This document shows positions 25,301 through 36,708 of a stretch of DNA of 64,000 nt, in pieces. The notes under the pieces were generated by a model. That model saw only the letters and a program-made list of their open reading frames with translations, made no database searches and was not told the DNA's origin. The stretch is from contig BSDZ01000008.1 in assembly GCA_030268105.1 (NCBI GenBank), forward strand, positions 2,480,001-2,544,000. The letters are read 5' to 3'. Origin of the DNA: Volvox africanus. Lineage: Eukaryota; Chlorophyta; Chlorophyceae; Chlamydomonadales; Volvocaceae. Both the position numbers and the translations under genes were made by a program. Each line of letters begins with the position of its first letter. Position 1 is the first letter of the stretch.

Positions 25301-28300
25301 GTACCGTGGCTCTTCATCTTGGCGGCGCTGCCGATATGGATACTTCTGTACATGCGGCACCTGCGGCGCCGCCGCAAGGCCATGCCGGAGCTCCCGGCGA
25401 CGGCGGCCGCCACCACGGCCCCCGCCGGCCCCACCGCCCTCGCTGCCCCCGCTGCCCCCGACGGCGGCAATAAGGGCTATGAGGTGGTGCTGTCACCGGT
25501 TGTTTCAAATACGAAGATCAACGGAGCAGCGGGCCAAGGCGAGGTGACGACAGCGGTGACGACAACGGCCATGGGTCCGGGTGCGGCCCGCTGCGACGGC
25601 AGCTGTGGCGGGCGTTATCAGGTGGTGGCAGGAGAGGGCGATGTCTCGACGGCGGGACCAGACAGCTCGGAGACATTCAACATGTACTTGAGCACACGAA
25701 TGATCGTCACCACCCTCACGGTCATCTTCTACTTCTACCCCATGGTATGTCGGTATGTCGGTATGTCGGTATGTCGGTGCGGGGTATGGGTGCAGGGTAT
25801 GGGTGCGAGCTATAGGGTTTGGGGGTTTAGGGGCCGAAGTTGGCCGCAACGGGTCGAATGGGTTTACCTGCCATTCACGCTGATGCTAGGGTTTGGCGCC
25901 GCGGATTCACAGGGGCTCATAACGTCCATGACACCTCGTCTCCCTCAACAGCTGAAGACGCACCCCACTGCCGAATCCCTCCCTCAGGTCACCGACACGG
26001 TTCTATACATCTACCAATGCTCCGAGCTGGACGTGGCCACGGGGCCTTATGCGGCATACCTTCAGTCCGTGGGTGGGTGCTGGTGGCCGGCCCTGAGAAC
26101 TTGTTTATCCAGCTCCCCCGTTCCCTTGACATCGCCGGTGCGGTCCGTCCCTCCCTCCCTCCCTCCCTCCCTCCCTTTTTCCTCATTATCTCGCTCTTTC
26201 ACACACATACACACACGCATACACACGCGCGCGCGCGTGGGGACACCACACCATGAGGCATGACTCGCTGAGGTTCTGGCCACCCGCCCAAAACCCCCCT
26301 TCCCTGCGGCACAGGCTTCTTTTGGGAGCTGGACTACGACCTGCGCTGCTTCCACGGTCCGCACCTGATTCTGACCCTGGTGGTGGCGGTGCCTTGGCTG
26401 CTGTTGTGGTGTGTGGGGGTGCCGCTTGGCAGTGCGCTGTGGCTGAGATACAACGCAGCGCGTGGCAAGCTTAACCAATCGGACTTCAGCGACCGGTACG
26501 GCTTTTTGTACGAAGGTAAGCACGGCTATACTCATTTGGCAGGGCATATGTTGAAGGGTGTGTCATGCTGCGCAGAGACGTGCTGCCGCCTGCCGTGGCC
26601 GGCACCTCGTCAAAGTGTTTACTTCGGCCGTCCGCGTTGTGGTGGCGGTGGGGCGGGCTTTGGGTTTTTGAACCACTTGGTTCGGCTGTCCTGCACGAAT
26701 GTCGACCTAATATGTTGGCCTAATATGCTGGATTAAATGCGACAAGCAACACTATAAGTATAATTAGTATAGATACTGTATTTTTTATTTTTTATTAATG
26801 ATGATGATGATGATGATGGAAGTAGCAGTGATAGTAGTGAAAACAATATCATTTCGTTATTCACATCTAATTAAGTTCAGGTCCTTAGCTTTGCATATTG
26901 AAATGTCGAATCCACCGGTGTCTTGTTCTCCGCCACCCCATCCCATACACACACATCGTCAATCTTCAAAACACCTATACACACTCAACCTGCACATACA
27001 CACACGAAAACATGGAGGTAGCGGGGACCAGCCGACGACCGCTCGTGCTCCAGCTGCCGCTCACTGGGTGACTCCTAACTCGCAGATTACCGTCGTACAA
27101 CGTACTACTGGGAATCTGTCATCATGGCTCGTAAGCTGGTGGTAGTTGGGGTAACGCTGGCAGCCAATTCGGCCGACAATATAACCCAGGTGAGGGCCCC
27201 GGACGACATGCCGAATGGATACGGTACGTCTTCACTTGTTGGCATCGGGTCATCGGCCAAAGCTCTGGGCACCCGTGAGGCTTTATTGGCTCACATCTAT
27301 ATCCAAAGCCCCAACGTTGGTTTTCCAATTAACTACTAAAAGTACGACAACAACTTCGTACTTACTTCGTACCATATGTCAATACACGCCTGCAGGTGCT
27401 GGCGGTAATGGGAGTGGTGGTTATTGCGGGGTTGTTACAGCTGTACGTCAGGCCGTACGCCCTGGATCGTTTCAATAGCCTTGAGAACATCTCTCTCGCC
27501 TCCACGCTCATCATTCTGTATCTCTGCTGCTTCTTTTTGATGAGCGACATCACGGATACTACTCAAAAGGTGCGTTTGCGTGTATGTGTATTTGTATGTG
27601 CAGGGAGGGCGGATGGAGGGGTGGGTCCGTGGCAGGTTAGTCTTTTAGAGTTAGAGTGGAGACTGTTCCGTCGATGCATATTTTCGCCGTACCGCCGTAA
27701 CATCGTGCTGAGTCTCAGATAGTTGCGACACCTTTTCGCTCCTTTTGTAAGTGAACACCGACACGGACATCTCTCTTCCCTCGTCAATCATAAATCCTCA
27801 ATCTTCCCTCTCCCGTCCCCTCCCCTCCCCTCCCTTCTCCCCTCCCCTTCCCTCCCTTCTCCCCTCCCCTCCCCTCCCTTCTCCCCTCCCCTCCCCTCCC
27901 TTTTCCCCTCCCCTCCCCTCCCTTCTCCCCTCCCCTCCCCTCCCTTCTCCCCTCCCCTCCCCTCCCCTCCCCTCCCTTCTCCCCTCCCCTCCCCTCCCCT
28001 CCCCTCCCCTCCCCTCCCCTCCCCTCTAGGTGATCAGCGTCCTTATTCTGGCTGTCAACGCAGCTACTATCGGGTGGTTCGTGTACTGCCTGGTGGTTGA
28101 GGCGTACCGGTACGGCGTGCAGATGCTCGACAACGACGGCGATGGGCGGGTCTCCAAGGAGGAGATTAACGAGTGGCTCAGACTCACGCTGGGCAAGCCG
28201 GTAGCGCGCGTGGTAGCGTTCGTTGCTGCGCGGCAACTACGGCCCCAACAACATCCCCACGGCGATGGCGATGGCGGTAACGGCGGCGCCGTTAGCGTGG

Positions 28301-29463
28301 TGTGGCGGCCGGGTACGGAAATAGCGATGGCACCGACGGCCGCGGCGGTCGTATCTCCGTCCACGCAGCCGCCAACGCTGCCGCCGCACCCGCTCGTAGT
28401 CCTGGGCCAACCGTCTCCGTCAGTACCGTCCCTGCCGCCACCATTTGCTCCGCTGCCGTCGGCGGCGCCGCCAGTGCTGCCACAACAGCAGCCCTGGATT
28501 TCTGGGCCGACAGTCGCAACTCAGGTGCGGGTATCGCCACCCCCTACACAGCTCCCGCCACCATCGCCACCATCGCCGCCGCCGCTGCAGCAGCAGCCGC
28601 CTGTTCCGACGCAGGTTGTTGCGCTTCAGTCCGACGAGCCAGCGGACAGGTCGTTCACGGTGGTCACAGACATGCAGAGCTCACAGGATCTCATTCCCGT
28701 TGATTCCATCCCAGCCTCGCCGCCATCTGGTGCCGCCGCCGCCGCCAGCTCACCTAAGGCCACCGGGGCGAATGCCAAAGGCAATGGCAGTGGCTTGTAC
28801 GGCACCCGCCGCTCCAGTGGCGCCAACCCAGAAGTGTCGACGGCGGCGCCCGGCCGCCAGGTAAGCAACGGTACGGCCTACGGAGTGGTAGCGCCCGGAT
28901 CTGGCGCCGCCGCCGCTGCCGCCGCCATCTGCAACGGCACTAATAACGCTGAGAGGGTTGGGAGCATTGAAGCCGGGGCATTGCAAGGCAGGACAGCGTC
29001 AGGCCGCGGGGACCGTTACCCCACCCCTTCTGGCGCAGCGGCGGCGGGGGCAGCGGCGGCGCTGCTAGCAGCGCCCGGGAGCCTCCCTGGATCACCCCTC
29101 GAAAGCGGGAAGGGGAATATGCTTGGTAGTAATAGTGCTACGAGTACCGCCGCCGCGGCTGGTACAGGTGCGAGCTCAGCGGTCGGTGCGGCGGTGGGGT
29201 CCGGATCACGGCGGTTGTCCCGGCAAGGCATGGGCTCGTTCAGCGGTGATAGCGGCGGCGAGATGGGGCTCCAGGGTGGCGGTGGCCGCACGCGGACGAG
29301 TGCGTCCCTGGATCATGGCTCGCGACCTGTCACTCCCGCCAGCGGGGGAGGCGGAGGTGGCGGAGCTGACGGACGCACCGCGACCACCGTCGCCGCCGCG
29401 GCGGGGGTACCTGGCGGCGCCAATGCCAGTGACTCGAATGGCCAGATGCTTGCTGCGCTGTGA
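13371..29463 (+). CDS. Giant beta-helix (PMP-like) multi-pass membrane protein with C-terminal EF-hand
   Basis: About 24 exons, ~2,360 codons. Supported exons: 13371-13594 (MRRRLLAL then a hydrophobic stretch: signal peptide), 13917-14118, ~14391-15008, 15582-15728, 16114-16287, 16515-16609, 16867-16977, 17436-17574, 18300-18413, 18714-19151, 19641-19782, 20034-20080, ~20241-20267, 20402-20629, 21072-21227, 21852-23447, 24544-24639, 25205-25744, 25988-26072, 26315-26515, 27086-27189, 27396-27569 and 28030-29463. The first ~900 residues carry parallel beta-helix repeats of GGA[IVL]...CxFxxN type, as in chlamydial polymorphic membrane proteins, with many Asn-glycosylation sites. Next come Cys-rich blocks (LCTECSG, CDICPSYALC, LCAQCEG, CYKCP), about seven or eight hydrophobic helices, an EF-hand (DNDGDGRVSKEE, ~28126-28160) and a ~430-aa Ala/Ser/Pro/Gly tail. 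An extracellular sensing or adhesion domain with a cytoplasmic calcium-responsive end is inferred. The phase between 14118 and 14391 is unresolved, so a small exon is probably missed. Confidence 0.82.
17602..17933. repeat. 14-bp G-rich intronic minisatellite (~23 copies)
   Basis: Near-identical 14-bp units (GTGGGGGTGGGCAG) fill an intron of the beta-helix gene. Each unit has a five-G and a three-G run on the sense strand. ORFs on both strands across it are artefacts. Confidence 0.97.
19237..19284. repeat. CA/GC dinucleotide microsatellite
   Basis: A (CA)n run followed by CATA and GC dinucleotides, in an intron of the beta-helix gene. Confidence 0.9.
23635..24405. repeat. 10-bp CCTCCTCTC[C/A] minisatellite (~77 copies)
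   Basis: About 770 bp of a 10-bp unit that differs almost only at one position (C or A), filling an intron between the 21852-23447 and 24544-24639 exons. Because 10 is not a multiple of three and the unit has no stop, all three forward frames stay open and give the same Pro/Leu/Ser repeat. These are not genes. Confidence 0.97.
24991..25172. repeat. (CAGACA)n intronic microsatellite
   Basis: About 29 hexanucleotide units, with a few CAGACG variants at the right end, just upstream of the acceptor for the exon at 25205. Confidence 0.97.
27812..28027. repeat. C/T-rich minisatellite next to the last acceptor
   Basis: Repeats built from CCCCTCCCCTCCCTTCTC-like units run up to the CTCTAG acceptor of the last exon of the beta-helix gene and form an unusually long polypyrimidine tract. 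Confidence 0.95.
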
Positions 29464-31203
29464 CCTGCTGCCCCGATCACTGGCTAGCGCGGCTGCGTGG
29501 CCACTGCGTGTGTGTTTGGGCGGAGGGGGGGGAAGAGAGTTTGCAAGGTGATCTGATCAGCTGGCAACGTTTAGGTTTGACGGCTTACTTGTGTGCACAA
29601 TTGTGTGTGCATCGCGCATATTGAGCAAATTCAGGATTGCAATTCATCCCCTTGAGCCAGCTGCTTCATCATCATCATCATTGGGCCTTCCAACACTTCC
29701 TACTCGTTGTCGCAAGTTGTCCCCGGTGTTACTCCCATGACAGTGCTGCAAAGCCGTCCGCGTGTTTTGATTTCACCTTTCACCATAAAACCTTAGGCTA
29801 ACCCTATCCCGGGCATCTCTCTACCCTCCCTCTCGCGCTCGCGCTTGCCGGAAACATAGAGACCGATCACGACTTGAAACCGGACCTCAGTCACGCATGT
29901 AGTGCCGTTCCGACACCCTCGCGGTCGCGGTGACGTCTGTGAGGGGGATGCCTACATGATGTTCAAATAATGCCGGGTCCCCAAAACGATGAATGGATGC
30001 ATCAGAATAGGGTAGGCTGCTGCTTTTTTTAATACTGGTAATGTTCTACGTACTTTTGCCGTACTTTTTGCACTTGGATGTACGACACAAAGAAGGAAAG
30101 AACTCTCGCTTAAACTGTTGCATCGGACCATGCGATGCACATATGCTATGGTCTATCAATTACACAGCAACTAAACACACATATGCGCGTGCAGACATGG
30201 AAATTGTTCAAGTGCGATCTGCATACGCGTTGTCATGCGCAAAGATTAGGTGTGCAGTTAAAGGTTTGATGGATGCGGATGTGTACGGATATAAACTGTT
30301 GCCGAGAGGGAGGGAGGAGGTGGGGGGAAACGACGCCTCCAGATTGATAAGGGGTGGTGAGAAATATGTCATGCTATGCAAGTTGAACCCGTCGTTATGT
30401 ATGTTGTGTTGATTTTTTGGTCCTAATGGAGGACTGGTGTCCAAGTATGTATATTTACTTGATCTCTTAATGGTTGCAATTACTAGATGCAAATAGGGTG
30501 CAAATACTTAGGAAACGAGGCGGGCGGGGTGATCCCCTTCTGAGACCTGCTGACCACACGGTTCGTGGAGTTTAAGAATGCCGTGGCAAATGATGAAGCC
30601 TACTGCATACGTTGTACGGCGTACGCGGTAATAGAAATCAAGCCTCTTAACTCCCCGGCCTCCCCCTGGACTTCGCTGGCGCTTTACGCCAAACTCTAAT
30701 TCCGCCCCATCATTGTCCATCGGGGAAGCTATAATGCGGAGTGCCCACTGCGCTGCTGGGTAGTAAACCAACATCACGAGGGAGCCATTGTGGCTCTGCT
30801 CTATGGGGAGGAAGTCCAGAGCCTGCTGCGGTAACGCAACATCCTGTAACATCAAGACCGCACCCGCCCCTTGTGTTTTGTTGTACCCTCCCGGTTAGGA
30901 GACCGTCTGCTCCGCAGCACCTGTGCTCCACAGTTCTGGAGAGTAAGGAAGGGAAATCACCAATTGATGAATGAACTCATTACTCTTATATGTGTTTCTA
31001 CATCTTCGAACCTCCGATAATACTTAGATTAGTTCGACGCCGCACGATGCCAGAGTATCTCTGATACACGCACGCAGACATAGACGACACAGACACAGAT
31101 TTGCTCACGGCTCCCGAATCCCTTAATGTCGGTCTCCCCAGGCGACCTCCTCTCAACCCTCTCAGGCCTCTCAACCCTCTCAATCCATGCGCTTCTGCGC
31201 CCG
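29464..31203. other. Intergenic region with one unrecognised reverse ORF
   Basis: It contains the 3' flanks of the convergent beta-helix and O-methyltransferase genes. A minus-strand ORF from an ATG at 30852 to 30508 (about 114 codons) reads well in places but shows no known motif or splice context; it is left uncalled. Nothing else was recognised. Confidence 0.45.
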
Positions 31204-34200
31204 TCACTCTGCCGCTGTCCCCAAGACGCCTCTCTCTTCTGCCTCCACCGCAGCTGCTTCCTCAGAGATCATCGCGATGACGGAGGCTGGCCCGGGCCCC
31301 ATGTAGGTGGACACCTCTATTCCGTCCACCACGTCCTCCCGCCACTCGAGCTTACAGCTCACTAGCTCAGAGCGGTAATGCGGGCTGCTGCGGACGTACT
31401 CGAGGTAGGGGCGGAGGCCGCCCGCGGCGAAGACCCCCGCGTTATCCGCCACCACCAGCGCACCTGGGGCCGTCCGGTGGTAACACGAAAGCACACACGG
31501 GCGGCAGGTAGAAGGTTTGCAAGAGCGCAGGAGATGGACGGAACTCGGCTACTGGGCTACCCGAGGAGGGGGGAGAGCGGAAGAATTCGCCTGGCGGACT
31601 GTTTGACAGCAGCAAGCAGCAAGTGAAAGACGGTGATCGGCGGAGTGCTAGTGCTATCAACACCAAGGATAACTATAACACGAGCGGACAAGGCGACAAA
31701 TTCCGACATTGTAAGCGGTAGTGAGCCGATGAGGTCGACCCGTCGGCACACCGCGCCCAATGAAGCGTGTCATCGAGGGCATCAGGATAGTGAACTCCCA
31801 CACTGGATCCAAATCTGAATTTGAATCTGAACTGGAAACGGAATCCGAATCCAAGCCGTAACCCGACACCGCAGTCGCAGTCTCAATCTCAATCTCCGTT
31901 CCAGATCCACTCGCCTGGCTCCAGGAAGGGCTCCGCAGCTTTCAGGTAGTCCAGGTATTCTTTTGGAGTGCCATCCAGAAACAGCAGCTCGATGCGGTCA
32001 CGACCAGGCCGCAGCACCCGGGGCAGCGCCTCGCGCGCGTCACCCCATTCCAACTGGATGGATGGACCGCGAGCCGCCGGGACCATCAGGGCCCCAGGGG
32101 GAAGGAAGGAGTGACTGATGAATGTACGAACAATAGCTTCCGTGGGTTCGTGAGGGATGGGGGGTGAGTCACAGCTAACATTGCGTATGCGTGCACGTAT
32201 GTGTGTGTGTGCGTCGGCTTTGCTCTCAATATGTACCACAAAGTCACGACTACCCCGCTCCGTTCCCGCCTTTCCTTCCTCCTCAGCACTTTCTCAGTCG
32301 CATCCAACATCCCTCCTCGCGACCCCTCCCCCAGTCCCCGCACCCGCCCTCCGGAACCGACACCACTCTAAGCTCACCCAGCCGCCCACCTCCACCCCAC
32401 CGCACCTTCACTCGATCCCCGACGCGGGTCTCCAGTCCCGCGTTTTTCTCGCCCTGGCTCGCTTGCCACATGAACCTCTTGGCCACCAGGAACCAAGTCA
32501 GGTCCTTTTCGAAGCTCACCACGCGGCCTCCGCTGGGCAGCACCTGGGCCATCAGGAGCGCCGAGTAACCTTTCGTGTGCATACGGATTCGGAGGGGATG
32601 AGGGAGAATGAGAGAGACCGGGAAGCTGGGAAGCTAGGACCTCGAAGCGATGAAGGGACCAGCCACAATCACCACTCGACAGGAGGGACCACATCACATT
32701 TGAAAAACAACATCAGTTGGTTGAACCACTCACGTGCACTCCGCCTAGCGATGGTCAGCTCACCCTCAACCCCACTTTTTCTCACCCGGGCCCCCCTCCA
32801 CCAATTTCACCTACACCGTTCCCAAACTCACCCGCCATAGTCCCCACCTCCACCACCAGTTGCGGCCCCTTATCCGCCACCAGCTGCTGCAAAATGGCCC
32901 CTTTCGCCGGGCCCACGAACGGCATCCCGTCCCGTTGCCCCCACCGCTCCAGACGCCGGATGATCCAGTCGTCATTCACCTCCTGCGTATTTGTGTGTGT
33001 ATGTGTATGTGCGAGAGGGAGTGAAGGATGGGGGATTGAGGAGAAGTGAATTGAGGAAACAGGTCCAGGGGGGAAGGGACGTGCTGTTTTCGTTCTCATG
33101 GGTGGTGCGGGGGTATTATGAAACGAAACCAGCACGGGTCAATGGTCAACGGATAGGGGGTTGCCGCATAATGGTGTCTTCGAATGACGTGAGAGACACG
33201 CACGGCGAGTGAGGAGTTGCTGTGATGGGCCAATGCCCCAGGGAGGCCAATCAGTTGACGCGATAGCAAGTAGCAGGCAGCCAGTGCGGCGGACAACACC
33301 ACCAGGCGGTGAGGTCAGCTGAAACGCTTCAGATGCTCGGCTTGGCTTATTACCGCAACATTTTTGCTGCTAAGTTGGGGCATTGGGTAACTAACAGTGC
33401 GAGGTGACAGAATACAAGGCCGCCATTAACGGATGCAACCATAGCAACAGATCAGTACCTTGAGCCGGGACATCTTCTCGCCCTTCTCGTTGACGAATAC
33501 CTCCCGGTCCCCCACCATGATTTGAGCCTCACGGACTTTACGCCGCTCCTCAATCCGGGTCTGAGCTGTGACAGATTGAGACAATTGAAAACGGGGGAGG
33601 TGGGACGGTGGTTGAGATCAAGGTAGTGTTTGTGGTGATGGTAATGGTGAGAGTCGGGGGCAGTGACGGCTGAGAGAAAGAGGTGGGCGCACGGCGTTGC
33701 TCGATAAACCGTATCATACCTTGCCGTTGGTCGTACACAAACAGGCTGGCAAAGGTGATGAGGCCGATGATATTGACGATCAGGTCCCGTGGGCCGGTGC
33801 CATCTGCCAGCTCCAGGGCGGGGCTCTTTGGTTGAGCCATCCGAAAACTCGAAATAAACGGACGGGAAAGGCGGGGGAGGAGGGGGAGCGAAGGTCAACA
33901 CCCAGCAGCATTCTCAATAGCTGCATCGTCCCCACTCCCCACTCCCCACTCCCCACCCGCTAACCCCGGCGGTCCGTTTTGTACGCGGCGAAGTACCTCT
34001 ATCCCGATTAACAACTGCACAAATTGTGTGATCCTTAGGGTTTTAGGGCTTATTGGGAGTTCGTTGCTATTGTCACCTTCCCCAACTTCCCAACTTCCCT
34101 TTGCTCGTACCTTACCAGCAACATGGGGCCCTCTCCCTCCCTCCTCCCCTCGTCCGTCTTCGCCCCCTCTTTAACACCCATTCTCTCTCAGCTGCTCCCA

Positions 34201-34568
34201 ATCCGCGGCTCTTTAACCTCACATAGCACGCTAAGCACAAACCCAACCTCACAGGGCAAAGTGAGAGATCCTATTGTATTTGGACAAAAGCCCTAAGCCC
34301 TAAAGCCCACACGGGGATGCAAAGGAAAAATAAAGAGCGGATGATAGACAGACGTACCAACCACAGTCAATTAAGAAAATAAAAACACATCCACATCCAC
34401 ACAGGCACACACAATATTGAGCCATAGACACACCTGCAGAAGTCGTACGGCAGTCAAGGCTGTGGCGATGAGGCAGGAGGCGGCAGATGCACCGAAGAAC
34501 CCAACACGCAGTGGTCGCGGCAACAAGTACTCAAGGAAGTACTTGGGGTCCCGGAGTTCATCCTCCAT
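31204..34568 (-). CDS. Membrane-anchored COMT-type O-methyltransferase
   Basis: Seven exons, 34568-34434, 33825-33720, 33565-33459, 32982-32832, 32569-32401, 32114-31915 and 31463-31204, join in phase to 375 codons plus stop. The N-terminus has two hydrophobic segments (FFGASAASCLIATALTAVRL and IVNIIGLITFASLFVY) of the kind in DUF3493-like plastid/cyanobacterial proteins, then a charged helix. The catalytic part has class I SAM-methyltransferase motif I (VVEVGTMAGYSAL), an acidic strand end (VVSFEKD), LLFLDGTPKEY and ALVVADNAG. The Asp of FLDG and the DN of ADN correspond to the metal ligands of catechol O-methyltransferase. A cation-dependent O-methyltransferase anchored to a membrane, perhaps the thylakoid, is inferred; the substrate is unknown. 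The intron 31914-31464 starts with GC. The reading frame stays open upstream of the ATG to an AG acceptor, so a transit-peptide exon may lie at about 34930-35150. Confidence 0.87.
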
Positions 34569-36708
34569 AGCGCGTCGTTTGGGGCCATCAGGATCTGAGT
34601 GTGGCGTTCGCGGTGCGAGCTGATTATGTCGTTACTTCAGTTTTGCGGCAATTTCAGTTGCACCTCCTCCTTTTCCATAACAAAGGTGTTGATGCACAAA
34701 CATAAGGCCGTATAAGAAGTTACGGACTCTTGCGTGTGTGGTTTCAGAGCAAATCAAAAGCTCTGCCAGAGGGACGACCCCCACTCCGGGACGGCGGCGT
34801 TGCGAAGAGTTGGAAGTTAGTTAAGAGAGGAGGGACATGCACAGACACACAGACACACAGACACGGGCGGGGGGAGGGAAAGGGAAAGGAGAATGGAAAT
34901 GGAAGTCGGTGGACTGTGGAGGCTAGCTAGGGAGGGAGAAGGAGGTGACAAGAGTACGGCACCGGGAGCGAGCTAGGGATGGGCGGTGCTTATTAACGTC
35001 GCTGGGGCGGAGGCCGCGTTCACTCCGGATGTTAGCAGCAAGAGTCAGCTGTACAGGGAAAGATGCCCGTGATGTGTGCGATTTTACGGAGGGGAACCAG
35101 AAGACCTCGTAGGACTCGACAGGCATGAAGGATACTGGAGGATCAAACATGCGTAGGCACCGCGCGTCGGAGGCCACGTCACATCGCTCGCGCTGTCGGA
35201 AGCCTTTATCATGCCCACACAGCCGGCCAAAATGTGCGCTATTCGGAATTAGAAAATAGACTATTCATTAGACTGATTATCAATACGATGTAGATAACGC
35301 ACGCTTACCATTCCGATTGTCCGGAGGCAAGCGCGCAACGAGAGCAAGCTTTTGAAGTCGCTTTGCAGAGCTACCACGCGATTTGGATGTAAAGAAACAA
35401 AAGCGCAAAGGTTCGCGCCTAACTTTATCAAGGAATGCTGACCCATTATGGCCACGGCCTTTCAGGCACCTCATATTTGCTTGCCGCACGTAGGATCACC
35501 AATGGCAATTGGAAGAAATCCTACGGTATGAAATTTAAATATAAATGCTTTCAAATTCATGTATTAAGTTACTTTGCAGGCATCCCATGAAGTGTCGAGT
35601 GTGGAATCATATGTTAACGATCGGTTCCTTAATTAACCATACGGCAGAAACCGCCAACCACAACGCCGTGTCCCTGTTCGCGTTTCGTCTTTCGTGGCAG
35701 CAATCCAATAAATACCATTTCATAAGCCGCCGTCTATTGTAACCAAAATACGCAGTCATTTCAATTTACGAGTTCAGCAGCTTGCCTCGTGGCATCGCGC
35801 CCACATGTGTCATGTGCAGCGAACGGCATCGCTGCGTCCACGACACTTTTACCAGAATTGTCACCCCGTCAATAGTGCATGACACATGGTGCTAACAGCT
35901 GTCAGGTTCCTGCGCACAGGTCCTGGGCGACTCACAGCATTTCCATCACAACATATCGAGCTGCTGTCTGGTGTGTGTTTGATTTGCGGCACTCATCCGT
36001 GAAATGTTGGAACCACTTACCTACATACCTACCTACCTGCGTACCCACCTATTTACCCAAACACACACCGGGGGGACACAGGAGCAGTGGACTCATTTAC
36101 ACGGATGCTGATGTGTTGGGTAGCTGTTGGGGACAAGTCCTCAGGATTTCAAAAGGTCAATTTCCCTCGTGCAGGCTTTGTTCCAGCTATAATAATAATT
36201 AAGACAGGAACGAACCCATCACAGGGAGCTGCTGCTGTTCCGCTCTCGCCTTCTTTCCCGTCAACTGACAGCACCGTCAGTACTTGCAGCTGCAAGTCTC
36301 TAGGGTGATCCACAAGAATGGGGGCCCACCGAGAATTGAACCAACGCCGCTGAAGGCGCGGGTATGATTTCCGTTGCAGAAGTTGCAACTGAATACGGGG
36401 AGAGCTCAGTCGGTACCAGCGCACCACCACACGGGCGATTAGGTAACTGGCTTCCAGGTTCCTCTTTTTACTTTGGCTCATTGAGATCTCATATTTACAT
36501 GAGCTTCAATCTCGTCACGGTCCCCGCTCTCCTCCCCCCTCCTCCACTTCCCACGAACACTTCCTTCTGTCAGTCCAACGGCGCACGGCGGAAGTAGCTC
36601 CCCATGATGATAACACGTGATACAAGAGGGTGTGAAATGTCGTTTTGTTGGTTTAATGATACTTGATCGGCGCACACGCAACGGGCCGCACAACAGAAAT
36701 CGCAACCG
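34569..36708. other. Region upstream of the methyltransferase gene
   Basis: A minus-strand ORF at 34923-35177 rich in Arg, Ser and Ala could encode a transit peptide for the methyltransferase, but no clean donor was found. The stretch from 35180 to 36600 is more AT-rich and shows no recognised gene. Around 36325-36460 are short matches to tRNA-type box A and box B sequences that do not fold as a tRNA. Confidence 0.35.
36495..36499 (-). terminator. Candidate TGTAA poly(A) signal of the MutS2 gene
   Basis: Minus-strand TGTAA about 210 nt beyond the stop at 36709, a typical distance for a chlorophyte 3' UTR. Confidence 0.4.

Noticed and set aside
24902..26263. 453-codon ORF read as one protein
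   Set aside because: Its first third is a CAGACA microsatellite and its end runs through two introns; only 25205-25744 and 25988-26072 are coding exons.
36325..36460. tRNA gene or tRNA-derived SINE
   Set aside because: There are box A-like (AGCTCAGTCGG, plus strand) and box B-like (GGTTCAATTCTC, minus strand) matches, but on opposite strands and without a foldable cloverleaf or poly-T end.
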